DNA of 64,000 bases, from positions 38,494,230-38,558,229 of the forward strand of contig NC_043992.1 of the NCBI RefSeq assembly GCF_902150065.1. The letters run 5' to 3'. The position numbers and the translations under genes are program-made. The DNA is from Myripristis murdjan. Its lineage: Eukaryota > Chordata > Actinopteri > Holocentriformes > Holocentridae. The notes beneath the pieces were generated by a model that was not told where the DNA came from, searched no databases, and saw only the letters and a program-made list of their open reading frames with translations. Shown in pieces: positions 33,961 through 47,039 of this stretch (position 1 is the first letter of the stretch; every line of letters starts with the position of its first letter).

Positions 33961-34742
33961 TGCTGACACATGTAACATGTTAAACTGTTATTTTTCTTGG
34001 TTGTATTTGTCGTTGCTGGACTGGTTTTATTTTTGGCAGCTCAGCTCATATACCCTGAAGGAAAAAAGGAAGGAGCAGTGTCTAGTAACATGCTAAAATG
34101 TTATTGGATTTTCATTTCTACATTAGAATTTCAGATTTTTTTTAAATGTCAGTTTTGTTTTGGGGTCATGGAGAGAAGAGACTTTCTTTTACTTATGCTT
34201 TAGGTTTGTTTAAAGATATTAAAAATGTATTTATTTGTAAGTACTGTATACGCTGTAGGGCTGGGTATCAGTACTCAATACTTCTTAAGCTATCGAACGA
34301 AATAACCCAGAACCAGGTAGCATCAGAACTTCTCCAGTCAAATGCTACATGCATCTGATCCTTCTGTACCCAGATTGAGGAAAAATGACTATTTGTTTTG
34401 TACAGTTTTGTACAGTTACTTAATAAATATTTCAGTAATTCGAACACTCAAATGTGGTTGTGTAAAAGTCATTTGGATGGACAGGAGTGGCGGCATTTTA
34501 ACAACACAATGATAGAAAAGAAAGTTAATACAAATAAACCCATTTGTACTTTTTTTTCTTCCCCCTGCCCGGTGAGATTCGATAAGAGAATCGTTAAAGA
34601 ACTGAATCGATAAGCACATTCGATCATGGAATCGGAATCACTAAAATCTTGTCAAATCCCATCCCTACTCACACTGAGACTGCCATGTGATCCCTTTGGC
34701 CCAAATTTTTGTGATTGTGCCAGCCCATGAGATAAAGCATAG

Positions 34743-34777
34743 TCCAACCACTATGTGGTGTGTGTGTGTGTGTGTGT
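34743..34777. repeat. (GT)n microsatellite
   Basis: A short GT run between bicra and napa. Confidence 0.85.
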
Positions 34778-34839
34778 ATAAATATGTTTATGTTTATGTA
34801 ACACCACCTAATTTGTTAATGTAACTATAGCTCTTATCT

Positions 34840-35215
34840 TTGCAGATATTCAAATTCTGCTCAGCTGCTGTGGGCTAATGGGGAACTCAGGCTACGACCT
34901 GAGGCACAGCAGGCCAGTGAGCATCGGCCCGCACGGCACACTTCCACAATAGCTTCTTCCCAGCCACCTTCCCAGCCATAATACGTACTCATGGTTTTTG
35001 TCCTTTATTTATTGCTGTGCTTATTATTTATTTATGTTATTATTTGCACTGATAATGTGCCTTACTGTGTCTTTTATCTATTTCAGGGTCCTTGTTTTTA
35101 ACTGCTGCTAAGTTTTTCTTTCTTGACTCGGGGTCACACACAAGAATTCCTATGTACCTGTACTGCGATGTACCTGTGCAAATGGCAGTAAACTTTATTC
35201 TGTTCTATTCTACTG
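34840..35215 (+). mobile_element. Degenerate LINE 3' end with (TTCTA)n tail
   Basis: The block ends GTAAACTTTATTCTGTTCTATTCTACTG, a pattern of LINE 3' ends followed by short tandem repeats. The region before it (ACTTCCACAATAGCTTCTTCC) resembles the C-terminal coding end of such elements. Identification is by eye only. Confidence 0.4.
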
Positions 35216-36419
35216 TATGGGCCCTACATTTTGCCTGCAAGGATAGAGAGGCTGAGTAATAAGAGAGAACATCCTGACCATTTGGATGCAGCACTGCTCA
35301 AGTGCCCTTTAGCACTTGAGCAGGAGTTGCTCAGTGGAGTTGCTCAGTAGCCAATAGTTGAAGACTGTGGTGCATATCCTGGGAAGCTTCCATGTGGGAA
35401 AGGAGGGTGTAGCTGAAAGAGGCTAGGAAACAGAATTCCCTGGATAAATTAAAAATCAAAGTTACATGCATCATGTAAAATAAAAGCCAGTGATACAACA
35501 GGCAATGAAATGCAAGTCACAGCTAGGACCTTTCTACATGCAGTTCAAAGGGGGAACCTTTCAGGGTAAAACCCAGCACAGGATACCCCACAGCCTACCC
35601 AGTGGAGGGGCTCCATGCTGAGCTGTGAGCTGAATAGTGCTGGAGGATTAAAATATCATCATTCCAGTAATTTCATTCTCTGTCGATGAATGACCATTTT
35701 TGGCGTCATTGGTTTGAAATGGTCATAATATAGCATCATTTTTGCTGAATGGCTCCACAGGCTGCACAGGAACAACTACCAGAACTCCAAAGTGTCATCA
35801 AGAAGTTCACTATAGCAAAGCAAGAAAAGAAAAAAGAAAAAGAGAGAAAAAAGATCTCTATACAACCACCAATTATCATTATTACTATTATTCTTTTACT
35901 GGTTATTAATAATCAGCAATGCCAAATGCAACATAAAGAATATAATATTGAATTACTTTGGCTATACCTTAATTCATGTTCAACACAGTTATGTGTCATA
36001 TATATTTAAAGGCAAGACTTAACATGCCGTCTAATTTTTGTGCAGGTTAAGGTGGATTTGACTATAGAGACTGAATTTCTAATCATTAATTATTAATCTA
36101 ATTTCTATGGTGACAGCTGTTTTTTTAGCCTTTCATCCTCTGAATCAGCATTTTAGTGTGGGTTATTGGTTGACATAATACCTGCATGGTTACTCTTTGT
36201 ATGTTTGTGTTTTCACCCTTTGCATAAGCAATATTTTTGTTGCAGAACCAAGCTTATATATGTTATTTACGATTGTTGCAACCAGGTAAAGTTTTTTTTT
36301 TTTTTTTTTTTGATGGAGATAACTCCAAAATATGAACTTTTATTTCAGGACAACATGATTTCTACTGCTAGAACATTTGAGTTGCATGTAGTTAGTAAGA
36401 TTGACTGGGGGAAAAAAAA

Positions 36420-37063
36420 TTGGTCACTGCCCCCAAAAAGCACAAATAAGCTAAAAAGTCGATCCACAGAGTCTATCAAGTGAAACATTCCTCACAAAAG
36501 TTAAAGAGTGCCATAGATGAGTTGCTTTCTGTGAACTGCTTCCTGAAACTTGATCCCCACTTATTTTGGTCTTGTAAATGTTTATATGGGCTGTGGAGAG
36601 ATATTAATAATTTTGTAGCTGAAAACATTTCCTCAGATTTTACTCGTTTCTGCAGAAACATTATATTGTATTGTTAGTGTGTTTATAGTAACAATGATGA
36701 CAATGCGTTTTTCCGTATTAATCTGGAATTTTACTTCTTGCCAAATTCCACATGAACAAATGAAAGGAAAAAAAAAAAACAACCAGTTCTTGTTGTTTAT
36801 GAGAGAAATGGAAAAAATACCTGTTGGAAATTTCCTCCTCATAAAAAGTTATCAAAACAATGTATGCGAGTTTACTGTTATACACTCGCTTTGTTTCTTT
36901 CCTCTCTTTTTCGCTAGGTTTGTGTTGTTTTTTTCTGTATTTTCCTCTTTTGCCATACTTTGTGTCTATTGTCTTAATACTTCATCTGTTTGAAAGCGAT
37001 GGTGTTGTCCTCTTTGTTTGTTCGTGACTTGAAATAAAGATTTACTTTAAAAAAAAAAAATAA
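36420..37063 (+). mobile_element. L1-like LINE 3' fragment with poly(A) tail
   Basis: A frame near 36540-36660 encodes SDPHLFWSCKCLYGLWRDIN, the 'H-FW-C--...FW' motif at the end of fish L1/Tx1 ORF2 proteins. A 3' UTR follows that ends GACTTGAAATAAAGATTTAC and an A-rich tail to about 37063. It lies about 250 bp upstream of the napa start codon, so it abuts the napa promoter. Confidence 0.6.
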
Positions 37064-37315
37064 AATAAAACTTTTGTTGCGGACTCGATCTTATTATTTT
37101 ACTGAGAGTGACACGTACCGACGTTTGGCAACACCGTTGTGTCGGAGTTTACCAGGAGCATTTGAACGCATCCGCATCTCCCACAACACGTGACAGGGGA
37201 GACGGCTCCACTGCGGCTGCTGATGTGACAAGGCAAACTCGCTGCTAGCCACTTAGCATTCACAGCTGTTTCTACACTCTATTCTTCAAATTAAAAAAAA
37301 AAGAGGAACACCAAA
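37064..37315 (+). promoter_or_regulatory. napa promoter / 5' UTR region
   Basis: A short, moderately GC-rich segment with several CpGs (ACACGTGACAGGGGAGACGG) between an L1-like tail and the napa ATG. It contains a CACGTG E-box at about 37189. The transcription start cannot be fixed from sequence. Confidence 0.35.
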
Positions 37316-37690
37316 ATGGACAATTCTGGGAAAGAGAAGGAAGCGACGGCTTTGATGGCCGAGGCCAACAAGAAAGTGCAGTCGTCACAGTCGTTTTTCG
37401 GGGCGCTGTTTGGGTGAGCATTTCCTCCAGCTAATGCTAAGCTACAAGCCAAGTAAGCGGAAGATGAGGCTAGCAGGCAGGCTAGCTGGTAAACATCATG
37501 TTTGGAGCCTGTAAACAAAACAAACACCAATAAATCACCGCCGCTGGACGTGGTGTCCACATGCTGCACGTTTGTACTCAAGCCCCCACATGTCATGTAA
37601 AGTTAATATATGCCCAAATTGCGGTAGCAGCATCGGCTAGTGCGGCAGATAGCTGTCATCTGTGCAGGTTACTTAACGTTAGTCAAAGTT

Positions 37691-37754
<64 letters not shown>

Positions 37755-40700
37755 ATATGTATGTATATGTGTATATATATATGTATGAATGTGTAAATAT
37801 GTGTATTAATAACTGATTATGTATGACTCCATGATAAGGATGAAAAATATTAGGATTATTATAAGATAAGATAAGATAAGATATTCCTTTATTAGTCCCA
37901 CGGTGGGGAAATTTCACGCATCACAGCAGCAAAGTGGATAGCAAGATACGAAGCACAATTTACACAATAAACAGTATATACAGATAACAGTACCAAAGAG
38001 CAATATAAACACTGTAAACAAGGAATGAGCAATATAAACACTGTAAACAAGGAATGGGAAAAATACTCTGTGAACAATTTAAACCACAGAAGAAAAAAAA
38101 ACAAAACAAAAAAAAAACAAAACAAAACCTGGGGGACAACACACTCCGGAGGTTCAGGGTTAGTGTGAACCCATGAGACCAAGTGGCAGAACCTGACTCC
38201 CGGACCTGGGTCTCAGGAACTGTCACACTTGATCCTGCCTTATGGGATCTCCCCTTCCCTCCCGTCTTTATGTGTGTGCAGTAGTGCAGTGTGTGTGTAC
38301 GTGGGGGGGTGGGGTGGGGGGTTTAAGGTGCTGAGAATGTTATGATTAGATTATTGTGACAGTAAATAATTGATCTAATTTCTGGCCATGGTTTATCACA
38401 AGTTATTTGCATATAAAGACAAATATGATTGGTAATTAGGATATAATAGCAGAACTAGTCCAAATAATGAATTAAGGTATGCTTCAGGTGGATAAGGAAG
38501 CCTAATATATATTTATATGTAATTGACTTATGGACGAGGGGTGGGACGAGATAAGTTTTACTTCCTCCCACTCCCTTCCGGATAGGTAAAATTAAATCAT
38601 TATGTGTTGTTTCATTTTTATGCTTATTTATGTTATGTTTGTCCATTACTGTGTGAATACTTTTCTTTTCTTTTTGTTTGTTTATTTGTTTTGCTTACTC
38701 GGAATAAAGAACTACTACTACTACTACTACTACTAGAAGAGGAAGACTAATTGAGATTTAATTCAACATTCTTGCCAAACGAAACCAAATTGATTATGAT
38801 CAAAGAAATGATTGAGTTTATGTGCTGTCATGCAGTGGTTCGTCAAAGATGGAGGAGGCCTGTGACATGTATGTAAGGGCTGCCAATATGTACAAGATGG
38901 CCAAAAACTGGTGTGGTAAGATATTATTGTTTGCTTTCGCATGTGGCAATGATTGCAATTTTCCCCCACATTTATTGTTCAAGGTAACTTAATTCCTTTG
39001 TCATTACTTTGCTTTTCAGCTGCTGGAAACGCCTTCTCCCAAGCTGCTTGCCTTCACCTACAGATGCAGAGCAAACATGATGCAGCAACCAATTTCATAG
39101 ATGCTGGAAATGCCTTCAAAAAAGCCGACCCACAAGGTAATCATTACCTGTCATCTTTAGGTTATGTGACACTTAGAGCTCACTTGTAATAGCCAAGTCA
39201 TAAACTTTTGTGCCAGACACTGTGGACCATGCACTATAAGGTTCATGTCATCAAGTCACCATATGTAAGTAAGTAAGTAAGTAAGTAAATTTTATTTATA
39301 GAGCGCTTTTCACAGCCAGAGGCACAAAGTGCTGTACAATACACAATACAATGGGTAAAAATACCAATTAAATAATAGATATAATACATATGAAATACAA
39401 AAGACCAAGTACCATTACGACAATAAAGCAAGAAAGAAGTACAGTCAGTACAGTCAGTGCAAATGCAATCAGGACATAAAGTGCAGTCAGTGTCTAAATA
39501 TGAAATACAAAGTGCCAAGTACCATAACAGCAATAATAATAATAAAAAAAAAGCAATCAGTACATAATGTGCGGTCAGTGCTTATGTCTTGTAATGCCCA
39601 GTGCCTTGTGTTTTTATGTCTTTTTTATGTTTTATGTTGGAAATGCATCACTTTAGTGCCGCTACTACTTTCATTGTGTTTACATATGATTACAGTAAAG
39701 GCTTTCACAAGTTCTGAAATCCTCCCAGCCGAAGGACTTTATTCACAGCTCTTCGCACAGTGAAGCCTCTTTTGTCTGTCTGAAATGGCAAATGTGGATG
39801 GGTGCTTTGTGCTGTGGAAAAGGTCTAAAAAGGAATAACATGGAGCCCAGCATTCACGGTCTTTTCTGCACTTTGACCAGAAGCACATTGCAACACCTTT
39901 TCCCCACAGAGGGGTATCCACTCTACTGATGCTGACAGCATTCAGGAGAAAAAAGAGCTGCCCTGAGCTTTTATTATAGGTCTTTTCCTGTTTTGTTTTT
40001 TTTTTTTTTTACATAATCATTCTGTAACCAGTACGGCGTGATCCTTGTTTTTCTCATTATTGGTTGCTTGTCATTTTGGTGATCTAGGAATGTAAATTTA
40101 GTCAGCTGTTGCACTTGCCAGAGGTTGTCTGGTAAGAGCTTTAGTTCTGTAAATGCCTGTTGCTGTAAATATAAAATGTGCATTGATTGAATGCACAGTT
40201 TTTCTGTGAAAGTTACATTTCACAGATACTTTAGCCTTTACGCTGCAAACCTAATATGAACACCCTGATTGAAGACATTTCTATCTGGATGGATCTTCAT
40301 CCAGATCCATGCAGCATTGAAGCGTTGTATTCTTCAATAAAGGTGTTTATATGGAGTTTGCGGTGTGCTGGATTTATTCTCTTATGGTGTTCCTTGTGCA
40401 GCCCAGCACCTCTGTTTAATGTGCGTATGACATCTCACTTCAATTCTTCCTCTTCTTTCCCAACAGAGGCCATAAACTGTCTAAACCGAGCTATCGAGAT
40501 ATACACTGATATGGTGAGATTCTGTGTACAACGACTGCTGCTCAATTTAGCTAAATAGTTGAATGTCCTAAATCCTTATGTTCAGTATCTTGATGTGTTT
40601 AACAAGTATTTCCTCCAAATGATTCTTTGTCTCCTTCATGTTTTTGTTTGATTAGGGCCGGTTCACCATTGCCGCCAAGCATCACATCACCATTGCTGAG

Positions 40701-42786
40701 ATATTTGAGACTGAGCTGGTGGACATTGATAAGGTCAGATGAATAGTCATCTTTTAGATAAATTAAAAAAAAAATCTGAGGGATTAGTTGATTATTGTCA
40801 ACATGTAGAGTGTTCCTTCAAACCTGTTTTAAAGGAAGAAAATCCACTTGTTCAGACACTACAGAAAAACATCTCCATTAGGCTCAAGCATTCAAAACCC
40901 CATGAGAAAGCTGTAGTTCTTTAAAATAATTAAATCAGTGGGTCTGAACTGGTGTTACCTCACAATCCACACATAATTAAAGGGCTATTCAGTGAGATTT
41001 CCAAAGTGAAAAGTGCAGTAGTGTAATCCACAGTGCTTTGACGGACTGTTACAGCATAACATAAAAAGCCAGCAACAGCGAAAGATTAATTCAGGATTCA
41101 AAAACCCTGTTTTTTTTTTTGTTTTTTTTTTGGACAGCAGGCAGTGCCTCATTCACTTCGGTAATCTGAGTATTTCCCAAATATTACCGGATTTGTGCTG
41201 GAGAAACCCAATCACTGGTTTTAAACTGGGAGTTTTGAGTGATCAGTCGTTAATATGTTTGATTTTCTGCCATACCCTCATTACTCACTGTAATCTGGTT
41301 TCTTATGTGCATTTAAACATATTCAGTTGGCTGTGTGAAAAGGCCTAATAATAAACACAGAACAATCAAGTATGTAGTTGCTCCTCTGAAAAAGACAAAG
41401 AGAAGAAGAGGTTTCTTGATGTAGCCCACTGTAAGTAAAACCAGGTTCGACAGATTCATTGTTGTTCTTGCATTTGGCCATGTTGTGGAGCCAGGAGCTG
41501 TGGTTTCTCTCCATCTGTGAAGCTCCTATCTCTTACATGCTGCAGCTGGAAACACTCCTTCAAAATAAAAGTGTTGTATCAGCTATCCATTAGACATCAA
41601 AATAAAGATGTGTTTTTCCCCTTGGTCAAAGCAGACCCAGACACCTGTCATCCAATCTGAACTGACTTCAGTTGAGAGCCACCGCCATAAATAAACATCC
41701 AAAAGTCCAATCAGTGCACATTGCAAGGGCATATGGTGTTAATGTATTCCAATTTTTCCTGTGTCTCTGTAGGCCATTGCTCATTATGAACAAGCTGCAG
41801 ATTATTACAAAGGTGAAGAATCCACCAGGTGAGTAATTTAATATAATTCAATGTGTATTGCTGATGTGTTTTATTTGTTTTTAAAATGAAATATTTTGTA
41901 TTTTGAGTTTCTCTCCCTCTTCTTTCTGTATTTGACCATTTAATAATTTCGGCACAGTATGAGCATTAAAAGTGATAATTATATCTGGGGCTGTCTCGAA
42001 TGCTCTGAAAGTTCAGTTGTTTGACCGTAAAATTAGCAATTTGAATACTGCGTGTTTCCTGTTAATGTGAACAGATCCACGGTGGCTCAGCTGTAGTGCA
42101 CCCACACTCGCCTCACAAAAGCAGCGTGCCCCTGGACAGCAGATCCACCCCCCTGTGATAATATATTAGTCTGCATGCCGGCATGTGTGACTGGCAGGAA
42201 CCTAGTGTCCTTTCACCTCCCTATATGTGTAAGTGCGCACATAGAAATTGATTTTTCTTTTTCTTTTCTTAGTTCAGCAAACAAGTGCCTTCTGAAAGTT
42301 GCAACATATGCAGCCCAGCTGGAGCAGTACCCAAAAGCTATCGAGATCTATGAGCAGGTGAGATAACACTCACTGTCCCTATCACCACAGTGGCAGCTGT
42401 TTAATGAAGCCTCTGGTAACAGGATGATGTCTGACTTAGGTTGGAACCCATGCCATGGACAGCACACTCCTGAAATACAGTGCCAAGGACCACTTCTTCA
42501 AGGCAGCACTCTGTCACTTCTGCGTGGACATGCTGAACGCAAAAGTAAGCATGAAGTCTCAATAAAGAGCTTCTGTCCGTGTCGTGAGGCCACAACTGTG
42601 CTAATCTTCACCCTCTCACTTCTCACCCAGCTCGCTGTGCAGAAGTACGAGGAAATGTTCCCAGCCTTTTCAGATTCTCGAGAATGCAAACTGATGAAGG
42701 TTGGTTTTCAGACTTCCTGTTAGTTTATCAGCACACTATCAGTCTCTGCTGATATCAGCTGTAAAACATCTATCTGTTATATATGT

Positions 42787-42826
<40 letters not shown>

Positions 42827-45728
42827 ATGTGTATATATCTATATATATATCTATATATAGATATATACACACACACTACTCACAAAAAGTTAGGGATATT
42901 TGGCTTTTGGGTGAAATTTATGGAAAATGTAAAAAGTTCACGCTACAGTGATATCATATCATGAAAGTAGGGCATTTAAGTAGAAGCATGCACTGGTGAT
43001 TTCCTCATCTCAAACAATTTCTTGAAACAAAAGCCAACAACAGTGGTGGATATACCACAACAAAAAATGTCAGTGTCAATAACTTGTCATGTGCCCTTGA
43101 GCATCAATTACAGCTTGACAGCGACGTCTCATGCTGTTCACAAGTCGACTTATTGTCTGCTGAGGCATGGCATCCCACTCTTCTTGAAGGGCGGCCCTCA
43201 GGACATTGAGGTTCTGGGGTACAGAGCTCCGAGCCTCTACACGGCGACTCAGCTGATCCCATAGGTTTTCTATGGGATTCAGGTCTGAGAAAGTGCAGGC
43301 CACTCCATCTGAGGTACCCCAGTCTCCAGCAGCCGTTCCCTAATGATACGACCTCGATGAGCTGGAGCATCAAACACCTGTTGTGAATTTTGTTGTTAAA
43401 CTCCTTGTTGGAGAACAGCAACTTGTGCAAAAAGTACTGAAACATTGAACAGTTGGACATGTGCATTCAAAAGTTTACAGAAGGTCACATTAAGTTCACC
43501 TGTAAAGGTTAGAATGCATTTTAGGTTCATCCTGAAATTTCACCCGAAAGCCGAATATCCCTAACTTTTTGTGAGTAGTGTATATTTAATTATTTAATTG
43601 TAATTCTAACAGGCTTGCAAACACTTTTAACAAGATATCCATACCCCTCAAATTTCAAAATAGTCAATGAGTAACATACTGGTTTGGTTTGTTATCTTAA
43701 TCTGGTTATAAAATACAGCTCTTCCAAATGGATTCCACTGTGCCCTTCCTTTTTGGTAAATCATTGAATACCTTTAACACGTTTTTGATCTTTGGGCTGC
43801 TTTTAGATTAGATTCGGTTAGACTGACTTCATTGTCCACCTTAGTGGAAATTTGTCTTTGGCCTCTCGAAGGCATCAAATTACACACAAGCAAATTGACA
43901 CACAAGCAAATCATTGCAACACTCCACAACATACAGTACAGTGACAAGAAGATAAGTTGTGCAAATGAACATGAAACAGCAGCAGCAGATGAGAGCGTCC
44001 CAACCCACAGAGAAGAAGTGACGGTCACGTTGTGTTCACTGCTTGTCTGGCATGTGGAACAAAAGATTTCTTATAAATGTTCCGGCCTGCCTTTTGAACC
44101 CTGAATCTGCAGCCTGATGGGGAGCAGATCAGACTCTGAATTCAAAGGGTGTGAAGCATCTTCACACACTTTGAATTTTTGTAGAAGCATTACTTTTTCA
44201 TGTGTGCTTAATTGTAACAGCTGGCTATAAATGATTATTTTTTATTTATTTATTTATTTTTTATTCTATCCAGAAACTTCTAGATGCTTACGAAGAACGG
44301 AATGTGGATGCCTATACCGATTCGGTGAGTGAGCGGCAGATGGGGATAAACATAAAGATAGGATTTTGTTTGTGATTAGAATCTTGACAGTGAGAAAAAG
44401 CCACCGCTCATCCGTAAGCAATATGCTTAGAAAAGGTGCTGGAGCTGAACTTAAGAATAAAGATTACAAAAACAGCAACCGCACACTCAAACACTGTGCA
44501 TAACAAAATTTACTGCAAGCTTTCGGTCATAGACCTTCTTCAGGCATACAGAGCAAGTGAATACAACATGAGGGTTTAAATAGTCATGTCACTTGATTGT
44601 AAAATGCCAAACACCTGTGTCAGGCATGGTAATGGCAAGAGAGGCATCATGGGAATTGTAGTCCCAGAAATAGTTGACAACAGAGGCCATATTTAGACCT
44701 AATTGCTCCAAATATCTATCAAGACAAAAGACAAAAAAACACCATTACATTGGGATAATTAATAAATCAAATACAAAAAGACAGAACATGATAGAGCAAA
44801 GCTATACAGTCTATGCATACATCAGGTAGTGGCCATCATACAGCATAGTGGAGCCTAGCATCTATATGTTTACAGTACAACACTCATGTCAAACTCCTCA
44901 TTTAGACCTAGTGGTTGTAGACTTTCTAGGCTGTGGATCCAGTAAAGCTCTCTCTGGCATAGTCGCCTGTTAACATCACCTCCTCTCTGGAGAGTAACCT
45001 GTTCTATTCCCTGGAACCTGAGGGAGGGAATGGGATGTGAATGATTATTAAAATGACAGGCTACAGGGTAGTTAACATCATTTCGTCTTATTGAACTCTT
45101 GTGTTCACTGATCCTTTGTTTGAGAGGGCGAATGGTTTTACCAATATAGATTTTATCACATGGACATTTTAGAATATATACAACATTTTTTGTGCTACAT
45201 GTGATAACTCCTCTCACTGGAAATGATTTACCTGTTCTAGGATGTGTAAAAGTATTGGTTTTCCATGTGTTGTGGCACTGGGCACAGTTACCACAAGGGT
45301 AATTTCCTTGTTTAAGGGGAGCCACTTGTTGTATTCACTTGTTCTGTATGCCTGAAGAAGGTCTATGACCGAAAGCTTGCGGTAAATTCTGATATGCACA
45401 GTGTTTGAGTGTGCGGTTACTGTTTTTGTAATCTTTGTGATTAGAATCTTAAAAACACAGTAACATGGTGGCTGCTATTTTGAAAGACCGCTAACCAGCA
45501 TCGTTGGTCGTAATACTAATTTGCTGTTTTGAGACACTTTGTCACTTGAATGGGAACACAATGATAAAATGGTACACCGCCTCATTTTTTTTAAAACCCT
45601 GCACCGATTTCCCGTGCATGTCGCAGGTGAAGGAATACGACACTATCTCACGGTTGGATCAGTGGCTCACCACCATGCTCCTCCGCATCAAGAAAACCAT
45701 ACAGGACGACGAGAGTGACCTGCGCTGA
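37316..45728 (+). CDS. napa: Alpha-SNAP (NSF attachment protein alpha), 11 exons
   Basis: Alpha-SNAP binds assembled SNARE complexes and recruits the ATPase NSF to take them apart after membrane fusion. Exons: 37316-37413, 38836-38915, 39020-39136, 40467-40513, 40656-40733, 41773-41828, 42273-42357, 42440-42544, 42631-42699, 44274-44324, 45627-45728. All borders are GT-AG and phases agree, giving 295 residues, the same as human. Key stretches are [70 protein letters not shown] and the C-terminal [17 protein letters not shown] that stimulates [22 protein letters not shown] and [13 protein letters not shown] match the alpha form rather than NAPB. The introns carry a Tc1 remnant and a Penelope-like element. 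Confidence 0.96.
37693..37792. repeat. (CA)n-(TA)n-(TG)n compound microsatellite
   Basis: A CA run passes through TA into TG, making a near-perfect inverted repeat in the first napa intron. Confidence 0.9.
37862..38242 (-). mobile_element. Dispersed retroposon ending in (GATAA)n, copy 2
   Basis: On the minus strand it begins GGATCAAGTGTGACAG, continues through GGTCTCATGGGTTCACAC, and ends CCCACCGTGGGACTAATAAAG and (TATCT)n. It is the same family as 13.25 and 58.33 kb, here in the first napa intron. Confidence 0.65.
38460..38737 (+). mobile_element. Degenerate LINE 3' end with (ACT)n tail
   Basis: Contains TTTACTTCCTCCCACTCCC and ends ACTCGGAATAAAGAACTACTACT, a typical fish LINE 3' end plus tandem repeat. 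It lies about 100 bp before napa exon 2. Confidence 0.45.
39263..39590. repeat. Dispersed repeat with internal duplication
   Basis: Begins (TAAG)n and then AATTTTATTTATAGAGCGCT, a widespread teleost repeat end. Inside, ATGAAATACAAA...CAAGTACCAT occurs twice about 100 bp apart. It lies in the napa intron between exons 3 and 4. Confidence 0.5.
42776..42873. repeat. (TG)n-(TATG)n-(ATAT)n microsatellite
   Basis: A compound microsatellite directly abutting the Tc1 remnant in the napa intron between exons 9 and 10. Confidence 0.85.
42874..43580 (-). mobile_element. Tc1-like transposon remnant, copy 2
   Basis: A 707-bp relative of the element at 24.2 kb, in the opposite orientation. The ends are CACTACTCACAAAAAGTTAG and its complement. 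On the minus strand it encodes [20 protein letters not shown] followed by [11 protein letters not shown] and [12 protein letters not shown]-like sequence, the C-terminus of a Tc1-like transposase. The N-terminal DNA-binding half and the first catalytic aspartates are missing. Confidence 0.88.
43803..44120 (-). mobile_element. Dispersed retroposon ending in (TTAGA)n
   Basis: On the minus strand it ends AATTTCCACTAAGGTGGACAATGAAGTC and then a TCTAA-type repeat, the same tail layout as other fish LINE/SINE ends in the window. Confidence 0.4.
44386..45433 (-). mobile_element. Penelope-like element with 17-bp target duplication
   Basis: An open frame on the minus strand (44870-45325) encodes a GIY-YIG endonuclease domain ([17 protein letters not shown]), preceded by a CGNCAQC cysteine cluster, as at the C-terminus of Penelope-like retroelements. 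Inverted arms of about 110 bp lie at 44459-44565 and 45330-45437, including CCTGAAGAAGG...GACCGAAAGC. TTTGTGATTAGAATCTT stands at 44369-44385 and again at 45434-45450, a clear 17-bp duplication. The element is 5'-truncated, with no reverse transcriptase domain. It sits in the last napa intron. Confidence 0.88.
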
Positions 45729-46740
45729 CTTCCCCGCCCGCTCATCCTCAGACCCTCAAAACCCTATTTACACCTCTCTCTTTCTGCCTTGATCCTCTCA
45801 CTTGCATTCTTGCAGGAAACAATCTTGCTTTTCTGACCATGATGACCCTTAATATTCCTTTACAAATACTGTGTGTGTGTCATTCCTACCATGTGCAGTA
45901 TTCTTTCGCCCCTTCGTAGCGAGTTCAACTTTTTTTTTGGACAACTTGTGGCTCAAAATTATGGTCTTGTAGACATATAAACACTATTTTTTTTTCATCA
46001 GTACATATTGCACACAATATATTAAGTGTATATTGTTATGATGAGGGTATTCGCTTGATACAAGTAACTCAAAACTGAGCCACAATACCAAATACTCTAC
46101 CAGCACACACAACTCTAGTAAAGATTTATTTTTCACAATACAGAAATGGATAAGAGGATGCCAACTCACTTAACACATATACAAAATATATTTTCGGAAA
46201 GTGTTTTAGAATGAACTTAATGACCAAAATGCCAATACCAACAAAAGCACTCACATTGGGTCTTAGTACTTTTGAGTACTCGAGATATTCTGTAGGGATC
46301 TGTCACTTTGTCATATCAGGGCACTGCTGATTTAAAAACAACAACTAAAAAAAAAAAAACAACAACAACAGTGGGCTTCCAGAAAGTCACCAGCCCTCCA
46401 TGTTTGGCTGCAGAGCTCCTCTCCAACCAGAGAAGCAAAGAAATTCATGGCAAAAACTCCCCCTCTCTGCCTTATCCTATGAAATTCTCAGGACCTGTCA
46501 ACAGCTAGATTTGATGAAAAACAAAACATGCTCTCTGAAGCATTATCTATCAGTGCTCTCTTCTCTCATTGTTAGTTTTTCACTTTCATATAAAATGCTT
46601 TTAATACCAACAACTAGAGGGCAAAAGAAAGCCTACATTTGAGCGTTTGCTTGGTTTGGTATGGATGGACTGGGGAGTGGTGGTAGTGCAGTCGTTTCTC
46701 ATTGTGTTTCTGTTTGAAGTCTTGTGTGTTTTTGTGACCG

Positions 46741-46773
<33 letters not shown>

Positions 46774-47012
46774 TGTCACAACTAATTTTTCTGAGGAAAC
46801 TGTACTTTTTTTTTTGGCCTGCACAAGATGCAATACATTTGAGGAGGGGGTGGAAAAAAACTCAACAAAAGAAGCTTTACTGATCTGAACACTGTGTTCA
46901 TGTACAGGCAGGTATGTCTCATTTACCCTCCCGTTGTTTGTCAATTTGCTTATAAAGGAATGGTCTTAAAATATTTGACTATGTAAATCATTGTTTCCTG
47001 TAAAACAATTTG

Positions 47013-47018
47013 AATAAA
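47013..47018 (+). promoter_or_regulatory. Candidate napa poly(A) signal
   Basis: AATAAA about 1.28 kb after the napa stop codon, followed by TGCGTTGCATTGTAGGTGTGG. A 3' UTR of about 45729-47035 is implied. It contains a T-run at 46742-46768. Confidence 0.5.
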
Positions 47019-47039
47019 CTTACGTTTTAAACCTGCGTT

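Noticed and set aside
46647-46883. 78-residue frame in the napa 3' UTR
   Set aside because: Driven by a long T-run encoding poly-Phe, and it lies within the napa 3' UTR.
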